The notes beneath the pieces were generated by a model. It did no database searches, was not told where the DNA came from, and saw only the letters and a program-made list of their open reading frames with translations. The translations under genes and the position numbers were made by a program. Below, in pieces: positions 44,971 through 57,103 of a stretch of DNA of 64,000 bases (positions are counted from its first letter, which is position 1; every line of letters begins with the position of its first letter). This stretch comes from Symbiodinium kawagutii (lineage: Eukaryota > Sar > Dinophyceae > Suessiales > Symbiodiniaceae), in contig VSDK01028146.1 in NCBI GenBank assembly GCA_009767595.1, forward strand, positions 137,679 to 201,678, given 5' to 3'.

Positions 44971-45148
44971 CCAAGAGTTGATTCGGAAGATGGTAGTTCA
45001 AACCAACGAATGGGAGATCCGTAAGGCAGGAAGACAGTTTCTGAACAAACAAAGAGTCGAAGCTGACACAGTCGCGTCCATCAGTTTCCCCAAAGTTCGG
45101 AGTGCCACGGAGGATGGATCACCCCGAACTGAACTACATTGAACTAGA
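44971..45148 (+). CDS. Candidate exon, charged segment
   Basis: Open frame ELIRKMVVQTNEWEIRKAGR continuing VEADTVASISFPKVRSATED, ending in the hairpin at 45119. Codon bias moderate. Confidence 0.3.
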
Positions 45149-45163
45149 TTCAGTTCGGGGTGA
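45119..45163. repeat. Perfect 15-bp inverted repeat (hairpin)
   Basis: TCACCCCGAACTGAA and TTCAGTTCGGGGTGA are separated by 15 bases; one further A-T pair extends the stem. Confidence 0.9.
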
Positions 45164-46146
45164 TTCCTCCAGCTGAAGGGTATCACATCTTCAACTTGTA
45201 GGATTCAAAAGGGAAAAAGGAAGAAAAAGGAAGAAGGGTCTGCACGACCCTATTTTGCTTCAATTTTCTGTTCTACACCTGCAATTACCCCCCAGGTTGC
45301 TTCAAGTAACTGGTCATTTATCCCACGGGTTTTAGATATGGATCTACCATGATCTACCATGATCTACCATTATCACAGACAAAAAATCCAACTATTCACG
45401 TCACATGCAGGTAGAGCTGATCCAAACCAACACATCAATGGATTGTGTTCTTCAAATCTCCAACTCAAATCTCCTAATTCCAAATTTCAAATAAGGCATT
45501 GCAGGCAGGTTCGCTCATTTGACTCTTGGACCGTTTACTCTGACTAGATGCTGCTAGATGGGTGGTTGTTATATGGGGGCGACTGTTTTGCCGTCGTGCA
45601 ACGTTCATCATTTTTGCTGGGGTGGGGCGAAATGGGGTGGCGAGGCATGTTAACGTACGATGACATGTTCTCTCGTAGTAATGATACGACAAAGACTTGG
45701 CCGAAGAGATGGTGTAAGTGTTGTGGGCATGACGGAAATGACGGGCAAAAGAACGGGAAACCTGCTTCAGGGTGATGTCAAACCAGGGACATGAACAGAC
45801 AATGCAAATCGAGAACTTGTCTCCATGTGAACATTTATGATATGTTTTTGCTGGAAGGGTAACCAATTTTGAAAGAAGGGAGGTCTTGAAAGCTTGTGAA
45901 AATTGAAAATGACCCGACCAGCACATGGCTCCAAAACACCATTTTCAAAAATCATACGGGAATTTCGGCAACACACATTTTTGATTTCGACAACAGTTTC
46001 ACGGCAGCGAAACAGCCGCCGGCCTTGTTATTCCTACCTATGCCTGTTCAATTGCTACATCAAGTGACCATCCCGTCAGCCAACAGCATTTGCAACATGA
46101 CCACTGTTGATCACGGCAAGAAAGAGAACGGGTTGGTGACAGCTAG

Positions 46147-46183
46147 GCTATGCAGGCTATGCAGGCTATGCAGGCTATGCAGT
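46147..46183. repeat. Four copies of a 9-bp unit
   Basis: AGGCTATGC repeated in tandem. The surrounding 45190-46960 has no confident exon. Confidence 0.9.
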
Positions 46184-46963
46184 TGAAGTTTTCAGTGGGT
46201 GAGATAGCCTACTGAAGCATCAAGCTGAGTGTCAAAAATACCTCCTTGTCACTGCTTCGCGCTTCTATGAACTTCTATGAACTTCTATGTCTATGTTCCT
46301 GAAGTTCTTGTATGTTCTTGTTGGGTTGACGTTGCCTGCTGGCCCGGCCCTTGATAACCCTGGCTGAAGCCAGGCTTGAACATGCTACTCAAACATGAGC
46401 TGTGAGCTCTGATTGCATCACAATCAACTTGGCAACTCACATCACCATGATGGCTGGGCGGTGCTAAGCAAGCTGATTGCCAGGTATCAACAGGGTTGGA
46501 CCATAGTGCTACCTCCAAGTCTTCAAGTCATGGTTTGTTCCTCGTTAACCATGGATTGCCATGACCCCCACAACCTCTTCAAATTGTCAACGGTTTCCCA
46601 ACAAATCAAATTGGTGCTTTCCCAGTTTGCTTTCACCAGTCGCCTGCCAGCCAGGATAGTAGTGTCACAGCCACTGATGCAGCGCGTTGCGAGGCAGGAT
46701 ATGCACCCGAGCACCTTGGTGACAGATGGTAACATGATCAACATGAGCAAACATGATCCAAACCGAAGCTTCTTGGTCTCTTTCCCATTCAAGCCCATCA
46801 TCTAATGATATCATACTACTCAATAAGCGGACTCAGTTCCCAATCCTCAAGCCATCATCCTTGGTGCTTAGATGATCAATCACCGGTCAACCATAATGTC
46901 CCGGTCATGTTCTGAGCCGTTGTACATGGGCCCGTCCTTGACCCGTCCTTGTTGCGCCGTTGA

Positions 46964-47215
46964 GGAAAGGCTCGTTCCGAAGCAGGAGATCCATGCTGTG
47001 GGAGACGAGCACCAAGCATTCCTTGGAGGAATCTTTCTGGGACGCGACCCTCTTCGCAGGCAGGGACGTCGTCGGTCCGTCTGTCGTCGTCGTCGTCCAG
47101 GGCGCTTTGTGGTGCCTTGGGACCGAGCTGCTTTCAGGTTTCGATGAGGTTGGAGGAGCAGCTTCGCTCATGATCTTCTTCGGAGTGACAGCCACCTGGA
47201 CCAGTTCGAAGCAAA
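46964..47215 (+). CDS. Candidate exon, possible membrane segment
   Basis: After TTGAG|G the frame has very high G/C third positions: SMLWETSTKHSLEESFWDAT, then RDVVGPSVVVVVQGALWC and GGAASLMIFFGVTATW. One or two hydrophobic helices. The antisense frame is also open but is low complexity (Thr-rich) and less likely. 3' boundary unknown. Confidence 0.45.
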
Positions 47216-47229
47216 GTTGTAGCTGAAGA

Positions 47230-48900
47230 ACTCGGATAGGGCCGCCAGAGATTGTGACAGATTTCATTTCGGACTTTCTTTAGCAATTTGAGCAGCAGGG
47301 CAACGCCCTCAAAATCATACGAGCTGCATGAACCTCCCGGATTCCGTTGTTTTACAACAGTAATCATCAACCAGCAGTGAAGCCTACAGTTTGGGATTAG
47401 GAGATATGAGGAGAGGTTTGATGGGGAGCGGACAGGCAGTCTTCTGAAGATTCATGTGAGTGACATTTGGTCATGATCCCCAGGACCTAGCATCCCATCC
47501 CAAACAAAAAAGGAATGTGATGATGGCAATGCTAGGACTTAAGGAAAGCGGACAATGAAATGAGAACGGCAATGGCAATGAGGATGGATGGGATGAGTCG
47601 CAGGCCCGCATGGATGACGACGATGATGGTGATGATCATGCCAAGGACAAGTGGCATCAATGAATGATGTTCATGAAGTGATTGGTGGATGATGCTTCTA
47701 GCCAAGTCCTGCATTTTGCTGAGTCCTGCAAGGTGAGTTTCTTCCTTCAACTGATTTTCTGCTGGGTTGTGCAGTACTCCTTTCTTGGCCTTGATTTCAA
47801 GTACAATGTGTGACTTGGCAATGGGTGGTGGATTTGCAATTTCGAGCGTTAGCTAATATGTTTGCATGCTCTTAAGTTGAAGTGGTATTCAGCTCCCCAA
47901 ATTCTTTGATCTGAAAGGATGAAGTTTTGGTTTGCAAGATGCAAAAAGTACCCTACGAATGTCAGTTGTGGCTCTGAAATGGACAAGCTTATGATGGATC
48001 GCAGAGGCTCAACATGCTGACCAATCTTTGCCGCCAAGACAACATGGGACAAGTTCAGAATGCAAAAAAATCATAATAAAATTCATTGAAAGATGTTGAA
48101 ATGCTGAAAACTGAGTGTCCGAACCCAGATTTAGATACATTTGGTAGTCTTCCTTTGTGGGTTGCAGAGTGTCGGGAGCCATCTGTTTTAGGGTCCGTTC
48201 CATTGTGCTGGCACGAGGGAGTACCTCCGGGAGTGGCGGATGCTTTATGGTCACAGTGTCCACAACTACGATGAAGCCTCAGGCGTGGCACAGGGCCATG
48301 GTTCGCCTTTTCAAACGTGACCGTTACGGTAAAGAAACTTCGCCTTTTCGAGGCGTCAACAGAGTCTTTGCTACCACCAAAATCTTTGTAAAAAATATAC
48401 CAATTAAGCATTACAGATATTACAGGATCCTGACAAGATAGAGTTGTGTAGGTTTTTTCATGACGCTACCCATCAGTCAGACTCGCTGCGCTCGTTCGGA
48501 ACATGAGCAGCGTTCTAAATTCACAAATTTATCTCTATTAAAGGGCTGGAAATAATTCTATATTTTTATGCGCATTTTTCCTCACGTTCGCAAGGTTGCC
48601 GGAAGGTTGGCGTAAGCATTTTATAGAAAACATCTTGCCGTAAGAGCTCCACAAGACGAATTCACAACTTGACATACAGTACTTTTACCTAAATTTGCCG
48701 CAAGCGAATCGCAAGCTTTAATGCCCCTATAGTCCGGTTCCGCAAGCCAAAACTTGGCGATCCGCAAGTTTCACGTAAGTGGGGAATTATCAGAGATAAA
48801 GTAAGAAGGAATTTTGAGCAACGCTCACATGAGAAAACCTGCAAACATTTGGGATTCATTGGGATTTAGTCTTGTAATCGACTGTCCTGATGTGATGTTG
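47230..48900. other. No secure gene
   Basis: Ordinary sequence. 48470-48790 carries scattered CGCAAG motifs. GATGATG units at 47600-47640 explain the antisense hydrophobic ORF there. Confidence 0.35.
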
Positions 48901-48914
48901 TTGATGCTGCTGCT

Positions 48915-48915
48915 T

Positions 48916-48958
<43 letters not shown>

Positions 48959-48986
48959 CGATGATGATGATGACGATGATGATGAC

Positions 48987-49021
<35 letters not shown>
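48915..49021. repeat. (GAT)n trinucleotide tract with GAC interruptions
   Basis: About 107 bases of ATG/TGA units; ORFs through it are artefacts. Confidence 0.97.
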
Positions 49022-49022
<1 letters not shown>

Positions 49023-49794
49023 CATGCTGCTCATGATGGACTCTTAAGCACTTTCGCGTTTGTCTTCGGAGGTTCCGGTTGCTTTTGCACACGACATGGG
49101 CTTTGCTGTTACAAGGTGCATTTGATGCTTCAACCGTTTGCTTCTAGACATGGCAAGCGTTGTTTCCGTTTTGGTCTAATGTTAGATCCATGTCAATAAC
49201 CCCCCACTGACGGTGAATCACCAGCAATACTGTTCTAGCATTCGTGATTTTGTGAGTGCCGGCACAGAAAGGGAGCGTTTTCTGCTGCAAATTCACCAAC
49301 GTTTACGCTGCCTTCAGGCGCATCGCTGGTGAGCAAAGTTTGTAAAGGTCGAGCTTTCGAGCGGCACTATTGGAACAATGTGGCTGGACAGGCTTCAGAA
49401 TACCCGTTGTGACTGAAGCACTCTACGGGGGTAGACCTGTTTCCAATTCATCAAGTTGGCAGTTGCTTTCAACTGGTTCCTTTTGTTGATAGTATGTGTC
49501 AACATGTTTATACCTTGGCTCAGTGAAGGCCTTTAGCCATTGCCCAAAGTGCACATGCGCACTGCAGAGCTATAGAACATCTGCGGGAGCAAACAGGCTG
49601 CCAGTTCACGTTGGTTTCTTGCTCAGTGCTAGCCTGTGAAATCACAGTTTTCACGACTATTAATATCAATAAACTAATCACCACGAATAGATCAATTCAC
49701 ACCTTAATCAGTCACCTTGGATAACCCGGTTATGATTGGCCGTAATTGATTGCAGTTGTCACACAGACCGCACCGTCGCACCGTCCCATCTGAG

Positions 49795-49872
49795 GCGCTA
49801 CTCGATGAGATCAGCGCGTACTTGGAGCCGGCCTTTTCAAGCAACTATCCAAGCCCCTGCGATGACTCAGCG
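49795..49872 (+). CDS. Exon of a + strand gene ending near 50620
   Basis: After CTGAG|GCG the frame reads ALLDEISAYLEPAFSSNYPS then PCDDSA, ending GCG|GTGGTC. The frame is open about 40 bases further upstream (RTVPSE), so an earlier acceptor is possible. Strong G/C third positions. Family not recognised. Confidence 0.5.
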
Positions 49873-50039
49873 GTGGTCAACGATGGTTGGCTCTGGGGGT
49901 TGATGATGGTTGTCTCTGGGGTTTCATGGTGGTTGATTCTGGTGGCTCTTGATGGTTGGTTCTGGTGGTTAATCAACCGTTGATTATGTTTGAATTGTTA
50001 TTTGTTTGGGTTTTGGTAGATGATGGTGGGTGATGTGGT

Positions 50040-50132
50040 TCGTGGCCAGTAATGTCTTGTTCCTCCTCTGTGATCCCCTGCGCATTTTGGCGACGGCGAG
50101 CTGGTTCCAACCTGTAGTCGGTCAGCTGCAAT
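50040..50132 (+). CDS. Exon with membrane segment, same gene
   Basis: Reads FVASNVLFLLCDPLRILATA then SWFQP with G/C-rich third positions, probably ending at CCT|GTAGTC or the GTCGAT a little later. Follows 49795-49872 on the same strand. Confidence 0.45.
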
Positions 50133-50225
50133 TGAAACTGGTCGATCCCCACGTTTCTCCACGTTTCTCCAGACGCAAAGCTTCAGCCATGTTCTCATTG
50201 TCAGTCGTTGTCAGTGTCCCCACGC

Positions 50226-50282
50226 CATGACCTCCCATGACCTCCCATGACCTCCCATGACCTCCCATGACCTCCCATGACC
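50226..50282. repeat. Decamer tandem repeat CCTCCCATGA
   Basis: Five perfect copies plus partial ends. Confidence 0.97.
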
Positions 50283-50377
50283 CCGCGCTGTTCTCTGGCT
50301 TTGGATCATGTGCCGTGAGCTGTGAACCCTTCAGCACACAGTAGATCAGCTTACGAATGTGAGCGATACGAATGGCG

Positions 50378-50620
50378 ATCACAATTTTTCCAATACCTGT
50401 AGCTTATGTAGTAACTGTAACTGTAGTAACAGAATCTTCAAAAAGGAATGCTGCTGCATGGCTTCCTTTGGTCATTGTGACCATCGGAGGTTCTCTATAT
50501 TTTTTTGCCTTTGCTCACGGCCTTGCTGCCTTCATATCAGTTGCGTATTGCCACAAGAAGCGCTGTAAGGATGAACGGCCTGGTAACAGTGACGAATTGT
50601 TGGCTAGTAAGGGTCAATGA
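50378..50620 (+). CDS. Terminal exon of a membrane protein
   Basis: A continuous frame reads IFPIPVAYVVTVTVV, then AAAWLPLVIVTIGGSLYFF and FAHGLAAFISVAYC, then a basic HKKRCKDERP tail and stop TGA 50618-50620. Two or three membrane helices with a short basic cytoplasmic end. Third positions are less G/C-rich than neighbouring exons. Start boundary uncertain. Confidence 0.5.
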   Translation: MTIFPIPVAYVVTVTVVTESSKRNAAAWLPLVIVTIGGSLYFFAFAHGLAAFISVAYCHKKRCKDERPGNSDELLASKGQ

Positions 50621-52686
50621 CTGCTGGACCTGAAGGATGGTGATGGAGAGTGGGGAATGATTACTCAGCTGGTTGATCGGACAATTAATAGTGTTTCTGT
50701 CGCACTGCAGTTTCCACTTGTTGAAGCTTTTGTTCAACTAAAATTAATGCACGATTTACCGCTGTTTCTTCTTCTGCTGTTTTGCCACGCTAGCTTTCAT
50801 CACCTACCCGTGGCCTCAAGTATGATTGCTGTGGTGGTAACTGCTGATAACTTTTATACAATGTCATAACATGTCATAAATATTTCTATTCATGATCGGA
50901 TACAATTGATTTCTACTGCTGACGGTTTCACATGTTTCATGATTATTGTTGATATTCAGACACGATCAATGATTACCACTGGTAATCAAATATAGGTATT
51001 GATTATTTTTGATGATTTGATGTGATCGATGATTATTTATACATATGGTTGCGGGTCAGTTCACCCTGCACCCCGGGTACCCCTGTCATTAAGCAGGCCT
51101 TTGCGTTGGAGTGGTTCTATGCTCCGTGGCTTTGACGATCTGGGTGCCCTGGCAGGGGCCCAGCCTGGCGGGAAGGCACTGTAGGCTGAAGCATTCGAAG
51201 GATGGCAATATGGGGGTTCATATTGGTGAGTAATATGTTTCATGCAAAATAATTCATGGTCAAGACGGTTAGATTAGAGATGGAACTATTATAGTGGTTC
51301 ATGATCTTCAATTGTTGATGGAAGGAAGGTTCGAGGCAAAAGTCCGACCAGCATGCACCCCCTAAGAAAAGATGTCAGCGAAGAAGAGATGTCAACAGGG
51401 ATGCGCGCGACTTCAAATGTTCATTTTTTTCAGGTGCTGAGGGTATTTCAAACTCTTAAGACTTTCTTCGCCCAATTCTTTGTGAACCTTTCGAGCCCGA
51501 GATCGGTAATTCTACATGCTTCAAAGCAAGGCACCCAAACCGTTTGGCTGCCTCCTGGAAAGGCAGGTAAAAACGAAAACAAACTTAACGAAGACAAAGA
51601 TGCAAAAACTTAACAAACTTCTCAACATTCTTAACTTAACAAACTTAACAAACTTCTCAATTCTGTTGACGAAGAAGTTTACGCCGATGCAATGCACCGT
51701 GATGCGAGCGCGCTGCGTGCGCAATTCCAAGACCACACCAGCTCTGGGGGTCCGAAACCTACGCAAGGTGCCATTTCTCGTTTCTAACCCCCCACTGCGA
51801 GGTGTGAAAGCGGATGAAAATTCGTAGATAGATAAATCAGCGGATAAATAGACCGATATCATATACATACATATACACGTATATGTACGTATTAATAAAT
51901 ATGCAGGCAGGACACATAGATGGCTACAAGCGATGGTAATTGGATATGGTTGGGTAGTGATGGTTGGTGCATTTGGTGAGATATCCTGGATCAGGTAGGA
52001 CAACAGCTGTCTATCAGGGTCGGCGAAGCCAGCCCAGGCATTGTTCATCTGCGCCGAACTTCAGAAAGTGGGCAGTTTCGCTTCTGCCATTTATCACTTG
52101 CCCCGCGTGCATGGCGGGACCCGTGTCTCTGTGCACAAGGACACTGAGGGAGGGGGAACAGCATGGAACAGCCCAAGCCCCAAGGGTTTTTGGGAACTTT
52201 TTGGCGTTTGCTTTTGATGTCTTCCTGATCAAAGAAGGATTGGCCAATGATGGGTCGCATTGGGATTAGGCCTGTAGTGAATGCTTTGAAAACCTGAGTA
52301 ACTGCAAGCCTTCTGAGTGCTTTGCCAGGCCCAGTCATTCCTTTTTAACACAGGGCTCGGACAAGTGTGCAGTTCAAGCTGAGTTTGTTTCATCTACTGG
52401 TTAGTAGTTTTGCTTTTAACTCATGGCGATCACCCCGCAGGACAAGATACAAGACCTCCTTCTGCAGCGTTGGTTTTGTGGCATGATACTATGAATGTGT
52501 GCATGTGTGTGTGTGTGTCTGTTATGTTCATTGTGGTTATTCTTGGAATATTTCCCGAGCACTCCCTCGGTAACCTGATGCTGCTAAACCTTCACCATGC
52601 CCAAGGTTCCAACATGTTCCAACCATCGTATCCATCAATCATGAACCAATTATGAACCATCAACAAACTTTTTTTTATAAGGCTGT
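50621..52686. other. No secure gene
   Basis: A/T-rich sequence with AACTTAACAAACTT units at 51570-51660. 52030-52250 is GC-richer with two competing + frames (one containing AIYHLPRVHGGTRVSVHKD) but no clear splice sites. A (TG)n run lies at 52500-52520. Confidence 0.35.
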
Positions 52687-52785
52687 GGGTCAAAACCAAG
52701 TACCTCGGGTTTCCCCATCATTAACCAGGCTGTTTTCCTACTAGTTTTGTTGGTTTCTTCCACTGGTTGGTTCACTGCTTGACCC
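52687..52785. mobile_element. Family-2 inverted-repeat element, copy 3
   Basis: GGGTCAAAACC...TTCACTGCTTGACCC, 99 bp. Confidence 0.55.
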
Positions 52786-55700
52786 GGTCGCTCGCCACCG
52801 CTGACCCGCCAAACCGGGATCGCGGTTGTCCCACGACACGCGGCGCCGTCCAGGGCACGCGGGTCGTTGAATCCATCAGCTGCCGACGTCACCTGGCGAC
52901 AGTCGTGATGGTGAAGAAGCCATGGTTTGTTAACAAGCGTTGGTTAAGAAAATCTGAATAGATCTTAAATAGATCTTGTTAACAAAATCTTAACCCTGGG
53001 AGTCCAACCTCGATTATTAAAATAGTCGTTCCTACAACCACCATTTTCTACAACCCACATTGTTTCATTGGTGGGGTTTTGCCATTCACGCACGGTTCTG
53101 GCTTGGATAGGTTCGCAGTCATGCTTTTCTCTAACCATCAGAATTAGTTGTCCACCAGCGAAAAATTAGAGAAATCTACGCTTCCTAAGCCTCAGGGCCC
53201 AATTCCAGACGCATACGTTCCATGGTCATTGGCAGAAATCAAATTTGATTACAGTTGAATACTCCTCGCAGTCATATTGATTTGGTTGCAATCAAATAGC
53301 TATGCAATTTGTGTTTTCATACCGACCAGCCTCTAACAATTACTCAAAGCGTCAGAAACAACCACTTCATGTAGCCCACACATGTTTGGCACTTTAATCG
53401 CTGACATTTGATAAGCCACAAAGGCCAATAGCTGGGGTTGCAAAACCTGGCGCAACCTCAGGTCAACGAAGCACATTAGGTGCTATATAGTGCTATGGTT
53501 TGTTCCAAAGGGTTTCTCACAGAAAAAGGTTGTGACTTAATTGTCAAGTAGCCCTTGGTCTATCTCATGGCATCCTGATCCACATGGGTGTGTCAGAACA
53601 TTGGGTCTTTTCCTCCAAAGGTGTGGGGGTCTCACATGGTCATTTTTATCGATCATTTGCATTAATTACGGAATATGAGTATCAACATTTACATGTGCAA
53701 AAAAAGAAGAATCATTTTAATCTTGGTTGAAGGGTCAACACATTCAGCTCTTGATTAATTTCCATTATGTTTCGGACAACAGCGCTTGGTCTCTCCAAAT
53801 GCCAACGCAAATACAAAATATAAAAAAATGTGTTGTTTTTTTGGAAATGGTTGTTCACGCTAAAAAATGGTCGTTCACGCTTAAAAATGGTCGTTCACGG
53901 TCCGTTCACGCTCATTCACGCTCCATTCACGCACCATTTTTTCCCACTTTTGCTTATGTTTCATTTATTTCCACCATGTGCAGGTATGCTCAAACTGATT
54001 AACGAAATCCAGGCATGGATTCCATATGTTAACACAAAGGGGGTCATTGCAGAATCTACTAGATTCTGATCGATCTAAATGTCGAATCTGCTTGAAATGT
54101 TGGACAACCCATACGGGAACTGGAACATTTGGGGGGCAGGGCAGGAGGGTATGGAACCTACAGCCAATCGAGCACGGAAGGCCTCCAAAGCACCTTGGGC
54201 AGGCCCAATTCAGCGTAAACTCATCATTACCATCAATATCATCATTCTGAAATTGTGACATACCTAAAGTATAGACCTGCCTTTAGGTACCTCAGCAAGT
54301 TTTGCTAGATCATAGAATCTTTAATGAAACCCTCCATTTCCACTAAGTATCAGGGCTCTTCCGGAGTACCCTTATCATCCAGAGGTATCAGCTGGAAAGT
54401 CCGCATCAAAGGGAATCCTAAACTGGCTTATAAGCTAGCCACTGCTCATTGAGCCCCAGCTAGATCAAACTCATCTTTTCTTGGCACATGGGCGAGCGGC
54501 AATGACAACCCAAGCGAAACTGGATTTTGAATGTAGTTGCTGGTTATGATTGATTTGGTTTTTGCCTGTAAGGCTTCTGGTTTGGATTTATGTGTCTTCT
54601 TGTATTTAGTTGGATCTAGGTCCTGACTTACATAATTTAACGATGATGTCTTAGATCTAGCGCTGTGGGCCTCCAACAGCCCCAACCTAAATCACCTGAC
54701 CACACCTGAGGCACAGCTGCAGCACAGGGTGAAACCGTGGTTGAGCCTAAAAAATAGTCGTTGTACAACCACCATTAAATTAATAGTCGTTGACTTCCAG
54801 GGTTAATATAACAATTGGTTCGGTTAACAAGATTTTGTTAGATCATATTAACAAGAAGAAACCATTCTTTGTGATGACGGTGAAGAAGATTTCACAAGAT
54901 TATAACAAGACTTATATTAAGATTTTGTTCGTATAACAAGAAGACACGATTTGTTCTTTGGATAACAATATTGTATTGTTCAGCAATATTGTTTGTATAA
55001 TGACATTATATCAAGAAGCCATTGTACAACAAGATGGTATTGTTTGTTTGATATTGGCTAACAATCTTAACCATTTGTTTGTTCAGATTGTTTGGTTGAT
55101 GAGATTTGCTTTTCAATGGTTGGATAGTGGTTGCTTGATGGTTCTGAATTCATGGACAGATTGTATTGTTAAGATTGTTTCGATGGTGATGACACTTCGT
55201 TGTTGAAGAAGAAACCATGGTTAATGATCGCTGCGTTGGTTGATAGGAAAATCCACCTGAAATCCGTGTTTTGACTACCAATCCTAGGGGTTTCCTATCA
55301 ATTTCCCCACAGCCATTTCTGGGATGATAACGGTGAATAGCAATAATTGATAATTAAGATAGTGGTTGAGGATACTAGGAAATACCAGTTTCTCATCAAT
55401 AGCGGTTTTTGGTTTCAGTGCTTTTTCTATCCATATGTGGATGATGACTTCTAATCAACCTACTTTTTGGGACGTGTTGTAATCACCCACATTGTTGATT
55501 GTTTCCAGGGGCAGTTGCATGGTACTGCCATGTTTGGGGGTATTTCTTTTGCAGCTCCAAGAACCGCAGGTTTGCTGCAACAACCACAGATAGGTGCTGA
55601 CTGGTTTCTTCCCGCAACTCTTATTTTAGTTTGAAGGTAGCGATTCTCCATAGTTGCCTTTTCCCTATCTTCTGCTACTGGTTGCAGGAGTGGAATTGAG

Positions 55701-56423
55701 CTGCTCTGCCATACCAGGTTTTTATGCAAATAGAGGAGAATTGCTTTAACTCCACAATAGTTAATGAAACAAAAAGAATGGGCGCATTGATCTGGAGGTG
55801 GACTGGTTTTGTGTGTATGCGTCTTATGACAGGCTTCTCCCAAGACTGCTCTCGGCCAGTGTGCTCTAGGGGCTTCTCAGTGTAGAGCTGGTAATCCCGA
55901 AAGTCTTAGATTTGCTGAAAGAGATGATATGTATTGATATGTTCTGGTTTCAGGGGGCGTCCAAGAACATGACCAAAGTATTTGGTCCTGCTTGAAATTT
56001 TAGTGGAAGCTGGAACAGGAGTATGGACGATAGGAGAAGCAAGAGAAAGGATATATTGTACTCATGCAGGGAGAGCCAAAAGGATTTAGAACCTGATGGA
56101 ACTTATGCGATTTCTCAATTTGCAAGACTTGTTCAAGGTTTTTCATGCAGAGAATCTAATCTGACAATTGGGGCAGGGGCAGTAAATTTGACCTTCAGAG
56201 AGATGAACAGATTGATAGCACACGGACATGTTGGTACGCAGCAGGATCAGAAGCCTTTTTTCAACACGTGAATTTGGAGGTCTACATACCTGGAGCACCC
56301 TTCACACCGTGGTTGCAGAGCCGCTCATAGGGAACCATTGTTTCACACCATGCATCATGGTTCCCTTGAAAAAACGTGAACTCGCCCTGTTGACCAGGAC
56401 AGGGCATCACCGGCATCACCCAG
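52786..56423. other. No secure gene
   Basis: Long A/T-rich stretch. 53855-53935 has a GGTCGTTCACG-type short repeat; 54820-55200 is rich in TAACAAGA units. No exon with consistent codon bias found. Confidence 0.35.
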
Positions 56424-56540
56424 GTCTCGTTTTGTTGAGCTTCGTGATCTTGGCACGCTGCTTCATTGCGGTGATGCTCGGGTATTCAGGAGGTGTGTGG
56501 CTGTGCCAAACCCGTCCCTTGGCGACAACTGAACAAATCT
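56424..56540 (+). CDS. Membrane-protein exon
   Basis: After CCCAG|GT the frame reads LVLLSFVILARCFIAVMLGY then SGGVWLCQTRPLATT. One membrane helix. This and 57025-57103 resemble consecutive helices of a dinoflagellate membrane family containing LNAVALxFIL-D. 3' boundary unresolved. Confidence 0.5.
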
Positions 56541-57024
56541 GGCGATGCAATGCTGCAGTGGGCGCTTCAAATGATAGGACCAGTAGCTGGGGCGGTTGGT
56601 ATGAGTCTGTGCCATAATGGTTACCGCAAACTCACCAGTCCGGGGCACCAATGTGGATAAATCCATGGTGTATACTGATTTTTCAAGTGCATAAACAATA
56701 GCAAGAGGATGAGCTGTGAAATAGGCTCGCCGCGGATAGCTAGGTTTGATTGCTAGCCTTAACCTGACTACTGATGCTTGACACCTGCAGCACTGGATGT
56801 TTTTCTACTTTCAGTTTTCTATTCCCATCGCTTTGAAAGAATCAAGGCTTATGCGGCTTATGCGTGTGGTTTGCCAATTCCTGGATGGATTTTTTTTGTA
56901 GGACATGCACGTTTTGGAACGGTTGAAAATAGTTCTGCGGGGATCTGTGCCCTTATTTCCCAAAGCACGGCCTCCTTGTTCTGGTGGCCACGTGCTGCCA
57001 CCACGTTGAAGATGCGCGGCTCAG

Positions 57025-57103
57025 GCGATGTCACCAACATCATGCTGAACGCAGTGGCCCTTCTGTTTATCCTTGACATTGATGACGTGCTGTACAAGGT
57101 GGC
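57025..57103 (+). CDS. Membrane-protein exon with LNAVAL motif
   Basis: After GGCTCAG|GC the frame reads DVTNIMLNAVALLFILDIDD then VLYK and ends AAG|GTGGCG. G/C third positions are high. The (V/I)xLNAVALxF(I/V)LDxD motif recurs in predicted multi-pass dinoflagellate proteins I recall; function unknown. Confidence 0.6.

Noticed and set aside
46905..47267. Antisense 120-codon ORF
   Set aside because: The sense frame has far stronger third-position G/C and membrane-like content; the antisense one is Thr/Ser-rich.
48814..49092. Poly-Met, poly-Ile and poly-His ORFs
   Set aside because: Translations of the (GAT)n tract.
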